Assembly: GCF_002843425.1 (NCBI RefSeq)
Contig: NZ_NKXO01000026.1
Span: forward strand, 1-53,116
DNA: 53,116 bases
Origin: Raineya orbicola
GTDB taxonomy: Bacteria > Bacteroidota > Bacteroidia > Cytophagales > Thermonemataceae
Reading direction: 5' to 3'
The notes beneath the pieces are model-generated. The model had not been told where the DNA came from. It worked only from the letters and a program-made list of their open reading frames with translations, and did no database searches. Shown piece after piece: positions 36,403 through 44,568 of this stretch; the stretch's first letter is position 1; each line of letters begins with the position of its first letter. A program made the translations under genes and the position numbers.

Positions 36403-37135
36403 AAATTAGAATATGCAGTCTGTCGGTGTAATTGAACTGATATTGCTTACAAATTTCTACAAGCCACTGCTGTTTTTTCCGCAAAATAGCAGGTTTTGTT
36501 CCTTGGGGCATCAAATATACTTTATCGTGAAAGATAGCATATTTTTGGATAATTTCCAAAATTTCATCAAGGTCTTTGGGGCTATCTACTACAAATTTGA
36601 AATTGGCTTTATCATTTTGGGCAAAAAAATGAATAGCTTTGGGCTTCAGTCGCTCTTGTAGCCGAACTTTTGAATTTTCTAATTTTAGCGAAACATTGTA
36701 TTGATTGGTAAGAGCCTCTAATTCGGGAATAGGAATAATGGTGCCGTTGGTTTCAAATTCTATATGATATTGCGGGTTTTGCTTTTTGAGCTGAGCCAGC
36801 AGGGACAAAAGTTTTTTTTGTTGAACAAGCGGCTCACCACCAGTAAAAATAAGACGATGGCAGTTATATTTTTGAATCTCTGCAATAATTTGCTTTTCAG
36901 TAAGTTTGATAATGCTATCCGCTTTATTGAATTTTTGATAGTTTGGATTTTTATCATTTAGATGAGGGTAATTTGTACCTTCCCAATTCCAAGTGTAATC
37001 GGTATCGCACCAAAAGCAGTACAAATTGCACAAAGAAAGGCGAATAAAGATGCTCGGCTTGCCTATGCTTTTACCTTCCCCTTGTATGCTGTAAAAAATT
37101 TCAGGCTTTTTGTCTAATTGGGCTATCTGCAACAT
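36380..37135 (-). CDS. queE: 7-carboxy-7-deazaguanine synthase (QueE)
   Basis: 251 residues. A radical SAM enzyme that converts 6-carboxytetrahydropterin to 7-carboxy-7-deazaguanine on the way to queuosine. FYSIQGEGKSIGKPSIFIRLSLCNLYCFWC shows the start and the 4Fe-4S cluster ligands Cys36, Cys40 and Cys43 with the CX3CX2C spacing of this branch; TGGEPLVQQ follows. Length and an insertion after the cluster (CDTDYTWNWEGTNYPHLN) are normal for the larger form. The other que genes are not in the window. Confidence 0.95.
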   Translation of the reverse strand: MLQIAQLDKKPEIFYSIQGEGKSIGKPSIFIRLSLCNLYCFWCDTDYTWNWEGTNYPHLNDKNPNYQKFNKADSIIKLTEKQIIAEIQKYNCHRLIFTGGEPLVQQKKLLSLLAQLKKQNPQYHIEFETNGTIIPIPELEALTNQYNVSLKLENSKVRLQERLKPKAIHFFAQNDKANFKFVVDSPKDLDEILEIIQKYAIFHDKVYLMPQGTKPAILRKKQQWLVEICKQYQFNYTDRLHILIYGDKRGI

Positions 37136-37169
37136 AGAATTTAGAAAAAAAATTTTTTTTGGATTGGGT

Positions 37170-37177
37170 TACTTTTG
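37170..37177 (+). promoter_or_regulatory. -7 box of the YtxH gene promoter
   Basis: TACTTTTG fits TAnnTTTG and stands 52 bases before the ATG at 37230. No matching TTTG lies at 19-20 bases upstream, so this is only half supported. Confidence 0.4.
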
Positions 37178-37229
37178 CAAGATTTTTGCATTAAAGTTAT
37201 CAGTACTTCTTTGAAAAATCCAATAATTT

Positions 37230-37415
37230 ATGAGTAACGGTCAAAAAATATTCGTGTCGTTTATAGTAGGAGCCGCCGCTGGCGTAGTAGCTGGGCTATT
37301 ACTTGCCCCTAAAAGTGGTAAAGAAACTCGCCAAAAAATTGCCAAAAAGGCAAGCGAAATCAAAGATGCTCTTGAAACCCGTCTGAAAAGTTTCAAAAAA
37401 GAAGAAACTTACTAA
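37230..37415 (+). CDS. YtxH domain small membrane protein
   Basis: 61 residues: one glycine- and alanine-rich membrane helix (FVSFIVGAAAGVVAGLLLAP) followed by SGKETRQKIAKKASEIKDAL, the usual YtxH/gas-vesicle-like pattern of a short span and charged helix. Such proteins are widespread, often induced in stress, with unknown action. A hairpin terminator follows at 37422. Confidence 0.88.
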   Translation: MSNGQKIFVSFIVGAAAGVVAGLLLAPKSGKETRQKIAKKASEIKDALETRLKSFKKEETY

Positions 37416-37420
37416 ATAAA

Positions 37421-37440
37421 AAGGGCAAAAGCCCTCTTTA
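37421..37440. terminator. Short bidirectional terminator between the YtxH and sufS genes
   Basis: A short stem AGGGC / GCCCT (37423-37427 with 37432-37436, loop AAAA), with T-rich and A-rich flanks, sits between two convergent genes and overlaps the sufS stop. Confidence 0.6.
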
Positions 37441-38670
37441 TTTCAACATTTTGAGAGCCCTTTCAAGAGCAGAAATAAATACATCTACTTCGTCAAAGGT
37501 ATTATAAACAGCAAAAGATGCTCGTGTAGTGCCTTCCAAGCCCAAGTATTTCATCAAGGGTTGGGTGCAGTGGTGTCCTGTTCTGACCGCTACTCCTTGC
37601 GTATCCAAAAGCGTACCTACATCTGAATGATGTATGCCCTCAACTACAAAAGAAAGCACACTGGCTTTGTGTAAAGCCGTACCAATAATTTTGACACCTT
37701 CAATCTTTTGGATTTTTTCGGTAGCGTAAGAGAGTAATTCTTGCTCGTGTGTGGCAATATTTTCTTTGCCAAGTTCATCTACAAAATCAAGAGCTTTGCC
37801 CAAGGCAATAACATCGGCAATATTGGGCGTACCTGCTTCAAATTTGAAGGGTAGTTCGTTGTAGGTAGTTTTTTCAAAAGTTACTTCTTTTATCATTTCA
37901 CCGCCACCGTGGTAGGGGGGCATCTGCTCTAAAATTTCTTTTTTGCCATACAAAGCTCCTATGCCCGTGGGGGCATACACTTTATGTCCTGAAAAAGCGT
38001 AAAAATCGCAGTCTAAATCTTGGACATCAATGGGCAGATGCACGGCTCCCTGAGCCCCATCTACTAAAAATTTTGCCCCTACACTACGAGCTTTGCGTAT
38101 CATTTCCCTGATTGGGTTGATTGTCCCCATAGCATTAGAAATATGTACCACCGAAACAAGTTTGGTGCGTGGAGAAAGCAGTTTTTCGTATTCGTTGAGC
38201 AAAATTTCGCCGTTTTCAGTAATGGGAATCACTTTCAAAACCGCTTTTTTCTCTTCGCAAAGCATCTGCCAAGGTACAATATTAGAGTGATGCTCCATTG
38301 TAGAAATGATAATCTCGTCGCCTTCTCCTATGAATTTTCTACCAAAAGTGCTTGCTACAAGGTTTATTCCTTCCGTGGTGCCACGCGTAAAAATAATCTC
38401 TTCACTGCTTCGGGCATTCAGAAACTTGGCTACTTTCTCGCGGACTTGTTCGTACATTTCAGTAGCCTTTGCCGCAAGGTAATGAGCACCCCGATGAATA
38501 TTGGCATTGTAAGAAGTGTAATATTCTCGTAAGGCATTGATAACCGAAAGAGGCTTTTGAGAGGTTGCGGCATTATCCAGATACACTAATTTTTTGCCGT
38601 GAACACTTTGCCCCAAAATAGGGAATTGCTCACGTATCGCCTGAATATCTAAACTGCTTGCAGATTTCAT
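37438..38670 (-). CDS. sufS: Cysteine desulfurase SufS
   Basis: 410 residues, the group II (SufS/CsdA) length. A PLP enzyme that takes sulfur from cysteine for Fe-S cluster assembly. Signatures: YLDNAATSQKPLSVINAL, TRGTTEGINLVA, EHHSNIVPWQ, VDGAQGAVHLP, FSGHKVYAPTG with the PLP lysine, and the active-site cysteine in VRTGHHCTQPLM. The sufBCD and sufE partners are not in view, so it is apart from its usual cluster or at its border. Confidence 0.97.
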   Translation of the reverse strand: MKSASSLDIQAIREQFPILGQSVHGKKLVYLDNAATSQKPLSVINALREYYTSYNANIHRGAHYLAAKATEMYEQVREKVAKFLNARSSEEIIFTRGTTEGINLVASTFGRKFIGEGDEIIISTMEHHSNIVPWQMLCEEKKAVLKVIPITENGEILLNEYEKLLSPRTKLVSVVHISNAMGTINPIREMIRKARSVGAKFLVDGAQGAVHLPIDVQDLDCDFYAFSGHKVYAPTGIGALYGKKEILEQMPPYHGGGEMIKEVTFEKTTYNELPFKFEAGTPNIADVIALGKALDFVDELGKENIATHEQELLSYATEKIQKIEGVKIIGTALHKASVLSFVVEGIHHSDVGTLLDTQGVAVRTGHHCTQPLMKYLGLEGTTRASFAVYNTFDEVDVFISALERALKMLK

Positions 38671-38866
38671 ACTTTACAATTTTTTGAAAAAACGTATTTG
38701 AGGGCGAAAGGGTTGCAAAAAATTCAATTTTCAAGAAAAAATTTGTTCAAATCAAGAAAAAATCATAGTTTCGGTTACCAAATCTTGCAAAAAAGTATAA
38801 ATGCAAAAAAGGTATAATTTTTGCTTTTTTGTTTTTTGTAGTTATTTCACCAAAATTTTGAAAACA
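38671..38866. other. Intergenic region between sufS and the type IX cargo gene
   Basis: AT-rich divergent spacer of about 196 bases. It must hold both promoters, but neither strand shows a clear TTTG / TAnnTTTG pair; TATAATTTTTG at 38811 is a loose match. No gene is seen. Confidence 0.5.
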
Positions 38867-39994
38867 ATGCAAAGAAAACTACTATCTACTGTCATAATTT
38901 TTTTACTTGTGTTTTTTCAAGTAAATGCCCAAGGCAACTTTGCCCGATTGAAGTTAGAAGCGGTCAGACAAGCACCTAATCTTATTATCAGAGATACTGA
39001 TACTGATGGCAGTGGAAACTTGTATGTTACGGGTTTTTTTAGTGGTACGGTATCTATTCCTACCTCACCAACTACTACCGATTTAGTTTCTGCTGGCGGA
39101 ACAGATATTTTTGTAATGAAAATAAACCCTTCGGGAAATATTGAGTGGGCTTTTAGGATTGGTGCTGGCTCTGATGATAGAGTCAATGCTATCAAAGTAG
39201 ATAAAATGAATAACCGTCTCATCGTAGCAGGGCATTTTGCGGGGAACGGAGTAGCGGTATCAGTAGGAGGTTCTTTGACAATAGGTTCTTATTTACCAAC
39301 AGATACAGATGCATTTTTTGTAGCCTACGATTTGAGCAAAGGTTTCAATGATACTGCATTTGCTATTGCCGCCAAAGTAATTGGTGGGGCAAATTTTCAG
39401 ACGCTCTACGCTTTGGAGGTAGATAATGGCGGGAGAGTATATGTAGGTGGGTATTACCAAAGTACCTGCACACTTGAAACATCCCCCTCACTAATTTCTC
39501 TTCCTAACCCTGGATCAGGCTTTGAGGGCTGGGTTGCTCGGTATGATTTTATCGCAGGTTCCTCTTTTCAACATCAATGGTCTGCTCGGATAGGAGCAAA
39601 TAATGCCAATGATAATGTATATGATATAGCCATAGAAGAAGGAAATTGTTATGTAGTGGGTTATGCTTCTTTTGGGGCAACTATCAGTGGGAGTCCTACT
39701 GTTTTTCCGGGAAGCTCAAGTGGAAATGCTTTTCTTGCAAAGCTATCTATAAGCGGAGGTGCAGTAACAGATTTTGTAAATATCGCATCGGGGGCTTCGG
39801 GCAGTGATGCACAGAAAATAAAATTAAGAGGCAATTACGCATTTATTGCAGGCACTTTCGGAGGAACAACCGACTTCAATCCAACTGCTGGAACTACGGA
39901 CTTGGCTTCAGCGGGGGGAAGAGATGTCTTTGTAGCAAAGTATGATGTTTCCTCTGCTCCTAATCTTTTGTGGGCGGCACGCATAGGGGGCTAA
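38867..39994 (+). CDS. Type IX-secreted repeat protein, N-terminal part (frameshifted)
   Basis: 375 residues from the ATG at 38867 (MQRKLLSTVIIFLLVFFQ), with a signal peptide ending VNAQ. The body is made of repeated blade-like units ending in 'GNLYVTGFFSGT', 'NRLIVAGHFAG', 'GRVYVGGYYQST', 'GNCYVVGYASFG' and 'NYAFIAGTFGGTTDF', the look of a beta-propeller of the SBBP type. The frame stops at TAA 39992-39994, just after five G (39986-39990). Removing one G continues as ARIGANNTIWDELGNIALQG, which also repeats the earlier ARIGANNANDNVYDIA. One 678-residue secreted protein is therefore implied by 38867-40904. Confidence 0.8.
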   Translation: MQRKLLSTVIIFLLVFFQVNAQGNFARLKLEAVRQAPNLIIRDTDTDGSGNLYVTGFFSGTVSIPTSPTTTDLVSAGGTDIFVMKINPSGNIEWAFRIGAGSDDRVNAIKVDKMNNRLIVAGHFAGNGVAVSVGGSLTIGSYLPTDTDAFFVAYDLSKGFNDTAFAIAAKVIGGANFQTLYALEVDNGGRVYVGGYYQSTCTLETSPSLISLPNPGSGFEGWVARYDFIAGSSFQHQWSARIGANNANDNVYDIAIEEGNCYVVGYASFGATISGSPTVFPGSSSGNAFLAKLSISGGAVTDFVNIASGASGSDAQKIKLRGNYAFIAGTFGGTTDFNPTAGTTDLASAGGRDVFVAKYDVSSAPNLLWAARIGG

Positions 39995-40028
39995 TAACAC
40001 TATCTGGGACGAACTCGGTAATATCGCT

Positions 40029-40904
40029 TTGCAAGGCGATGATGTAATTTTGGCTTGCTCTCACATAGGCAATGCCACCTACTCACGCAAATTAGGTGCG
40101 AATTTAGGTAGTAATTTCAATATGGCAGGAAGTAATTTTGATGGCACGTTGCTGAAAATATCAGGCGACAATGGTAATTTGCAATGGTATCATAGCATTT
40201 CGGGAGCGAATGAGGACAAATTAAGCTCTCTAGCTCTTTTTAATGATAACGATGACTGGTATTTGTGGGGCGTGGGAAGTTTTCAGGGTAACGTAGATTT
40301 TAATTTTGAACCCAATATCTCAGAGGTAATACAAGGTCATTCAGGTTCTACTTTTTACGCTAAATATCGTTTCAAATTGCCTCAAAGTATAGATATGGCT
40401 TCTTTTTCAACGAATACGCTCCCTGATGGCAGAATACAACTTTCTGCCCAAACAGATGCCAACCTACCTGAAGTGAAGTTTTTTTCTACCAATACAAAAG
40501 TAGCACAAGTAGATAATGCTAATATTCTTACTATTTTCCCTATTTTTGAGGAAGACGAGGCACTCATTCGGGCTTATCATTCAGGAAATACTTTATTTTT
40601 GCCTACTGATACGGTTACATTGATGAAAATAAATAGCTACTCGCTTGTAAATCACCTGCAAGGAGGTTTAGAAAATCAATTAAATATTTTCCCCAATCCT
40701 ACAAGCGATTATTTTATTTTGAAAAATAAAAACTCCTCTATTATTATAGAAAACATAGAAATTTTTGATACTTTTGGCAAAAAAGTTGCGTCTTTATTAC
40801 AACAAGATGAAAGATACAACATCAAGCATTTAAGCAAAGGCATTTATTATTTGTATATCCTCACCAATGAAGGAGGAATTAGGCGGAAACTAATCAAAAA
40901 TTAA
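40029..40904 (+). CDS. Type IX-secreted repeat protein, C-terminal part with sorting domain
   Basis: The 3' part of the preceding gene. On its own it could begin only at TTG 40029, inside a repeat unit, which is not credible. It carries further blade units (WYLWGVGSFQGNVDFN), a beta-sandwich region, and the C-terminal type IX sorting domain (about the last 75 residues: NIFPNPTSDYFIL, IEIFDTFGKKVASLL, LSKGIYYLYILTNEGGIRRKLIKN). That domain is cut off when the protein crosses the outer membrane. Loss of frame upstream would stop export of the whole protein. Confidence 0.8.
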   Translation: MQGDDVILACSHIGNATYSRKLGANLGSNFNMAGSNFDGTLLKISGDNGNLQWYHSISGANEDKLSSLALFNDNDDWYLWGVGSFQGNVDFNFEPNISEVIQGHSGSTFYAKYRFKLPQSIDMASFSTNTLPDGRIQLSAQTDANLPEVKFFSTNTKVAQVDNANILTIFPIFEEDEALIRAYHSGNTLFLPTDTVTLMKINSYSLVNHLQGGLENQLNIFPNPTSDYFILKNKNSSIIIENIEIFDTFGKKVASLLQQDERYNIKHLSKGIYYLYILTNEGGIRRKLIKN

Positions 40905-40918
40905 AGTTAAAAAATATT

Positions 40919-41710
40919 ATGCAAATCAGCGTTTTATTCTTTTTTCTTTTGGGCTTATGGCATTGGGGGTTGGCTCAAACACCGCCTTCTTTGAAGCAAG
41001 AACCTATTAAGCTACTGAAAGAACAGAAAAAAATCATTATTCCTTATCGTATTAGCGACAATAGTGATTTTAAGTATGAGTATGATGTCAAGGTATTTGT
41101 TTCGCAAGATAGCGGCAAAACCTACAAAGAATTAGAGAAAATCAAAGGGCATTATGGTAAAGACCTTTTAGCAGGAGAAAAGCAAATCTGGTGGTTTTAT
41201 GAAGAGGAAAATCCCGATTTTGATGGGTTGAACCTTAAAATAAAAGTCAAGGCAGACTACAAGCCAAGCGTATTTAATCTAATGAACGCCAATGCGATGA
41301 AATACTCGGCACTTTTGCCCGGTTTAGGACAAAATAAAGTCAAATATCCAGGGACTTGGAAAAACAGATGGGTGCTTACTCCTATTGTAGTCTATGGCTT
41401 AATTGGCGGAAGCATCTTGATGAATATCAAGGCTTATGAAACTTATGATAAATATTTAGCGGCTCAAACGCGTAGCGAAGCCCAAAATTTATTTTCAGAA
41501 GCCAAAAGACAAGAATGGCTTTCGTATGGTATGGCTTTTGCTTCTGCTGTAGTATGGGCTACCGATATTGTTTTGGTTGGCACAAGAGGCACGAAAAATG
41601 CTATTGAAAAAAAGCGTATCCTCAAAAAGAACCAAGAAAAAGATGCTGAAATAGGAATAGGTATAAATCAAACCTTTTTACCTCAGCTACACTTTCAACT
41701 AAAATTCTAA
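40919..41710 (+). CDS. Exported membrane-associated protein (DUF5683-like C-terminal region)
   Basis: 263 residues. A signal peptide (1-19, ending GLAQ) precedes a strand-rich domain with SQDSGKTYKELEKIKGHYGKDL, a pattern common in Bacteroidota envelope proteins ('ySxDGGxTwxx-L...v.GDvG'). Then ALLPGLGQNKVKYPGTW and two membrane helices follow, as in DUF5683. No named function. It is 14 bases from the type IX cargo gene and four bases from the next gene, so the group at 38867-43635 looks like one transcript. Confidence 0.7.
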   Translation: MQISVLFFFLLGLWHWGLAQTPPSLKQEPIKLLKEQKKIIIPYRISDNSDFKYEYDVKVFVSQDSGKTYKELEKIKGHYGKDLLAGEKQIWWFYEEENPDFDGLNLKIKVKADYKPSVFNLMNANAMKYSALLPGLGQNKVKYPGTWKNRWVLTPIVVYGLIGGSILMNIKAYETYDKYLAAQTRSEAQNLFSEAKRQEWLSYGMAFASAVVWATDIVLVGTRGTKNAIEKKRILKKNQEKDAEIGIGINQTFLPQLHFQLKF

Positions 41711-41714
41711 AACT

Positions 41715-42485
41715 ATGAAAAAACTTTACATTTTTATTTTATTATTGCAAGTGAGCTTTCTTTGGCTAACTTCTTGCTCGCTTATTGAGCGGATTAACGC
41801 TCTGCGTATTACGGAAATAAACTTTATAGGCAATGGTTTGCAAGCTACAGTAGTAAGCGAAGTGCTAGATACCGAAAAGAAAAAAACAGCCACTGAACAC
41901 GGATTTTGCTGGGCGATTGGGGTTGTTCCTGAACTTGGAACATCTTACACTGATAGCATTATGCTCGGCGAAAAAGCCAACGAAGACCAACTTTTCAGTG
42001 CAACCATAGAAAGATTGCTCCCCGATACCGACTACTACATTCGCTCCTTTTTGATTGTAGACGGGAAAATCAAGTACAGCTTGCCCGAAAAAATCCGCAC
42101 ACGCGAAATTCGTCCCGAAGATGTGCTGATTTCCATTACTAGTTCCGTAATGGGGCAAGATAGCGTATTTTTGTATGGCATTGTGAATAAAACACGCTTT
42201 GAGTTTTTAGCTCCTATTACAGTTACCCAGTATGGTACTATCATAGCCTCCGAACCTGATTCTACCAAAGGAATAAGTAAAACCGAAACTAACTTTGTAC
42301 CCAATGTTATCAATAATTTTCTGCATAAATATGCCATACCTAATATACCGCCTCCTACTATTACGTTACCCCAACCTTTGCAAGGGGCTTTATTTGCTTG
42401 GGCTTTTGTAGATTTTTACAGAAATGATACCCCCTCACAGATACGTCGTCTTTACACGCGAAGGATTATTTTAAGAAAAAGGTAA
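41715..42485 (+). CDS. Lipoprotein with fibronectin-like region
   Basis: 256 residues with lipobox WLTSC (lipid near Cys21). The segment 'EHGFCWAIGVVPEL...LPDTDYYIRSFLIVDGKIKYSLPEKIRT' is the fibronectin type III-like pattern seen in many Bacteroidota lipoproteins (G-F-x-W, then P-x-T-x-Y-Y-x-R-x-F). The second half is proline- and threonine-rich without a recognised family. It is cell-surface or periplasmic by signal. Function unknown. Confidence 0.7.
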   Translation: MKKLYIFILLLQVSFLWLTSCSLIERINALRITEINFIGNGLQATVVSEVLDTEKKKTATEHGFCWAIGVVPELGTSYTDSIMLGEKANEDQLFSATIERLLPDTDYYIRSFLIVDGKIKYSLPEKIRTREIRPEDVLISITSSVMGQDSVFLYGIVNKTRFEFLAPITVTQYGTIIASEPDSTKGISKTETNFVPNVINNFLHKYAIPNIPPPTITLPQPLQGALFAWAFVDFYRNDTPSQIRRLYTRRIILRKR

Positions 42486-42490
42486 CTTTT

Positions 42491-42889
42491 ATGCTCATAG
42501 CTTTTCAAATGTTTATTCTGTTTTTAGGTTTGCAAGAAGAACCGCAAAAATTGCTTATTCGCAAATGGGAACTCAAAGAAGTAGTAATGGGAAAAAATAA
42601 AATGATAATGCAAGCTGTACCCAATAGACGAGCAGTAGTGTATATGGAATTTTTTGAAAATGGCAAATGTGTAATTACCTCTCAACCCGCACAAAGCCCA
42701 CCCAAAGAAAACAAGTGGAGCGTTTTACAAGAAGAGAGTAATTGGATTTTGCATATTGAAGCTGAAAATGAGTTCGGCGGAAAAGTGAAACAAAAATTTA
42801 AGATAGAAAAAATTACTAAAAAAGAGTTAATTTTGAGCCTTGGTGAAAAAGATGATAAAGAAACCTATTTTTACAAGGCGATAAAATGA
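42491..42889 (+). CDS. Small lipocalin-like protein
   Basis: 132 residues. After a hydrophobic N-terminus (MLIAFQMFILFLGL, perhaps a weak signal), the pattern 'IRKWELKEVVMG...YMEFFENGKCVITS...NKWSVLQEESNWILHIEAENEFGG...FKIEKITKKELILSLG...TYFYKAIK' fits the beta-barrel layout of the lipocalin-like domain of Bacteroidota (W near the start, G-x-W/S, final F/Y). Ligand unknown. Its end overlaps the start of the next gene by ATGA. Confidence 0.6.
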   Translation: MLIAFQMFILFLGLQEEPQKLLIRKWELKEVVMGKNKMIMQAVPNRRAVVYMEFFENGKCVITSQPAQSPPKENKWSVLQEESNWILHIEAENEFGGKVKQKFKIEKITKKELILSLGEKDDKETYFYKAIK

Positions 42890-43635
42890 AAACAGAAACA
42901 ACTTCCAAACTTCCTTTTGATGTAATTTACGAAGACAATCATCTACTTATTGTCAATAAACCTTCGGGAATGCTCGTACAACCCGATGAAACAGGCGATA
43001 AGGCTCTTTTAGATTATGCCAAGGAATACATCAAGAACAAATACGAAAAACCCGGAGCCGTTTTTTTAGAGGCAGTTCATAGAATTGACCGCCCCGTAAG
43101 CGGCTTGGTAGTACTGGCTCGCACTTCCAAAGGTTTAGAGCGAATGAATGAACTTTTCAGAGAGCGAAAAGTTCAAAAAATTTATTGGGCGGTTACACGC
43201 CAAAAACCTCCTAAAAAAAGCGACAAACTCACGCATTGGCTTTTGAAAGATGAACAGAAAAATCTTGTAACAGCCTACGATTATCCTCACCCCAAAGCCC
43301 AAAAAGCCGAGCTACGCTACCGAACTCTTGGCTACCTGAATGGATATACCTTGCTGGAAATAGAACTGCTCACTGGCAGACCTCACCAAATTCGCACTCA
43401 ACTTGCTAAAATTGGCTCGCCGATACGGGGTGATGTCAAATATGGCTATCCCAGCCCCAATAAAGACCAAAGTATCAACTTGCATTCTCGCCGCTTGTAT
43501 TTTGAACACCCCATCAAAAAAGAAAAAATGGTTTGTGTAGCACTCTTGCCGAATGAACCTTTTTGGCAAGAATTTTTAAGCCTTGATGATGAAAAAATCA
43601 AGCCTAAAAATCTTGAGTTTCGCTATGAAGGCTAA
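42886..43635 (+). CDS. RluA family pseudouridine synthase
   Basis: 249 residues. The catalytic Asp is in VHRIDRPVSGLVVLART (usual HRLDxxTSG), and YWAVTRQKPP, LLTGRPHQIRTQLAKIGSPIRGDVKYG and the C-terminal LHSRRLYFEHP are typical. Members modify uridines in 23S rRNA or tRNA. There is no S4 domain, as in RluA or TruC types, so the target cannot be set. It overlaps the upstream lipocalin-like gene by ATGA. Confidence 0.93.
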   Translation: MKTETTSKLPFDVIYEDNHLLIVNKPSGMLVQPDETGDKALLDYAKEYIKNKYEKPGAVFLEAVHRIDRPVSGLVVLARTSKGLERMNELFRERKVQKIYWAVTRQKPPKKSDKLTHWLLKDEQKNLVTAYDYPHPKAQKAELRYRTLGYLNGYTLLEIELLTGRPHQIRTQLAKIGSPIRGDVKYGYPSPNKDQSINLHSRRLYFEHPIKKEKMVCVALLPNEPFWQEFLSLDDEKIKPKNLEFRYEG

Positions 43636-43660
43636 AAACATAAAAAGTTTTTAGAAAAAA

Positions 43661-43691
43661 TTTGACAAGAATAGCTTTTTTTGTACCTTTG
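43661..43691 (+). promoter_or_regulatory. Promoter of the SRP RNA gene
   Basis: TTTG (43661-43664), exactly 19 bases, then TACCTTTG (43684-43691): a perfect match to the phylum's main promoter form. The RNA begins a few bases further on. Confidence 0.85.
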
Positions 43692-43694
43692 CAC

Positions 43695-43778
43695 TGCCCA
43701 CGACCAGCTCCTGCTGAACTCCCCCAGGGTTGAAATACACAGCAAGGGTAGGTGGTTGAGCGGCGGTGGGTTTTTTTT
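43695..43778 (+). ncRNA. ffs: Signal recognition particle RNA, small bacterial type
   Basis: A GC-rich island of about 80 bases in AT-rich surroundings, between RluA and the cyclase gene. It contains the domain IV core in order: AACTCCCCCAGGG, a short apical hairpin with GAAA, then CAGCAAGGGTAGG, that is the CAGG and AGCA sides of the Ffh-binding loop and the AACTCCCCCAGG ... AGCAAGGGTA form of small bacterial SRP RNAs. The flanks (GCCCACGACC and GGTTGAGCGGCGGTGGG) can pair, and an eight-T terminator ends it at 43771-43778. It works with Ffh and FtsY. A covariance search with the Rfam small bacterial SRP model would settle the ends. Confidence 0.85.
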
Positions 43779-43794
43779 CTTGTAAAGTGTTGTA

Positions 43795-44556
43795 ATGATC
43801 AAGCAAGCTACCATTCAATTTGCAAATCAACTCTTTACATTTGACCTTTCTCAACCTTACGATTTATCGCTTCCTATTCAAGAAGGTTTTGAAAATCCCA
43901 ATTGTTACTGGGCTGAACCGCCGCATTTTGAAACTATCCGAGCAGGGGATTTTGTGGGCAGTGTGGCTTTGGGTGGTTCTTGCAATTATCAAAAAATTAC
44001 ACTCACTCCTCACGGCAACGGCACACATACAGAGTGTTACGGACATATTTCTGCTGAAAAGGCAACGATCAACAACTTGCATAAAAATTACTTCGCATTA
44101 GCTCTGCTCATTAGCCTTGCTCCTCAAGAACAAAATGAAGACAAAATTATTTCTTGGAAGCAGATAGAGCCTTTTTTAGACAAAGATATTCCCTTTGAGG
44201 CTCTCATTATTCGCACTTTGCCTAACGAAACAAGTAAAAAAACACGTAATTACAACCAAACCAATCCGCCTTATTTGGATAGCCTTGTAGGGAGAAAACT
44301 TGCGGAAAGAAACATTCAACATCTACTTGTAGATTTGCCTTCGGTAGATAGAGAAGTAGATGGCGGAAAACTCGCAATGCACAAAGCCTTTTGGCAATAC
44401 CCTCACGCTATTCGCCAAAACGCTACTATTACAGAGCTGATTTTCGTTGAAAATGATATTCCTGATGGCATTTATTTGTTAAACCTGCAAATTATTAGTT
44501 TAGAGACAGATGCTTCACCCAGCAAACCTATCATTTACCCGATGATACCCAAATAA
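43795..44556 (+). CDS. Cyclase family protein (kynurenine formamidase-like)
   Basis: 253 residues. The metal-binding motif of this family, H-x-G-T-H-x-D-x-x-x-H, is seen as HGNGTHTECYGH, with Glu for Asp and the start shifted by one. LVDLPSVDREVDGGKLAMHKAFW and the C-terminal strand fit PF04199-type enzymes, which hydrolyse amides such as N-formylkynurenine. Substrate is uncertain. No kynurenine pathway gene is next to it. It starts 16 bases after the SRP RNA terminator and is convergent with kdsB. Confidence 0.85.
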   Translation: MIKQATIQFANQLFTFDLSQPYDLSLPIQEGFENPNCYWAEPPHFETIRAGDFVGSVALGGSCNYQKITLTPHGNGTHTECYGHISAEKATINNLHKNYFALALLISLAPQEQNEDKIISWKQIEPFLDKDIPFEALIIRTLPNETSKKTRNYNQTNPPYLDSLVGRKLAERNIQHLLVDLPSVDREVDGGKLAMHKAFWQYPHAIRQNATITELIFVENDIPDGIYLLNLQIISLETDASPSKPIIYPMIPK

Positions 44557-44568
44557 TTGTTTGATTTT

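Noticed and set aside
40029-40904. Treating the sorting-domain frame as an independent gene
   Set aside because: Its only start is TTG inside a repeat unit, while removing one G at 39986-39990 joins it smoothly to the upstream signal-peptide frame.
40919-42889. Three envelope genes as a new secretion module
   Set aside because: Their families (strand-rich with DUF5683-like end, FN3-like lipoprotein, lipocalin-like) are common singly in Bacteroidota, and nothing beyond adjacency links them.
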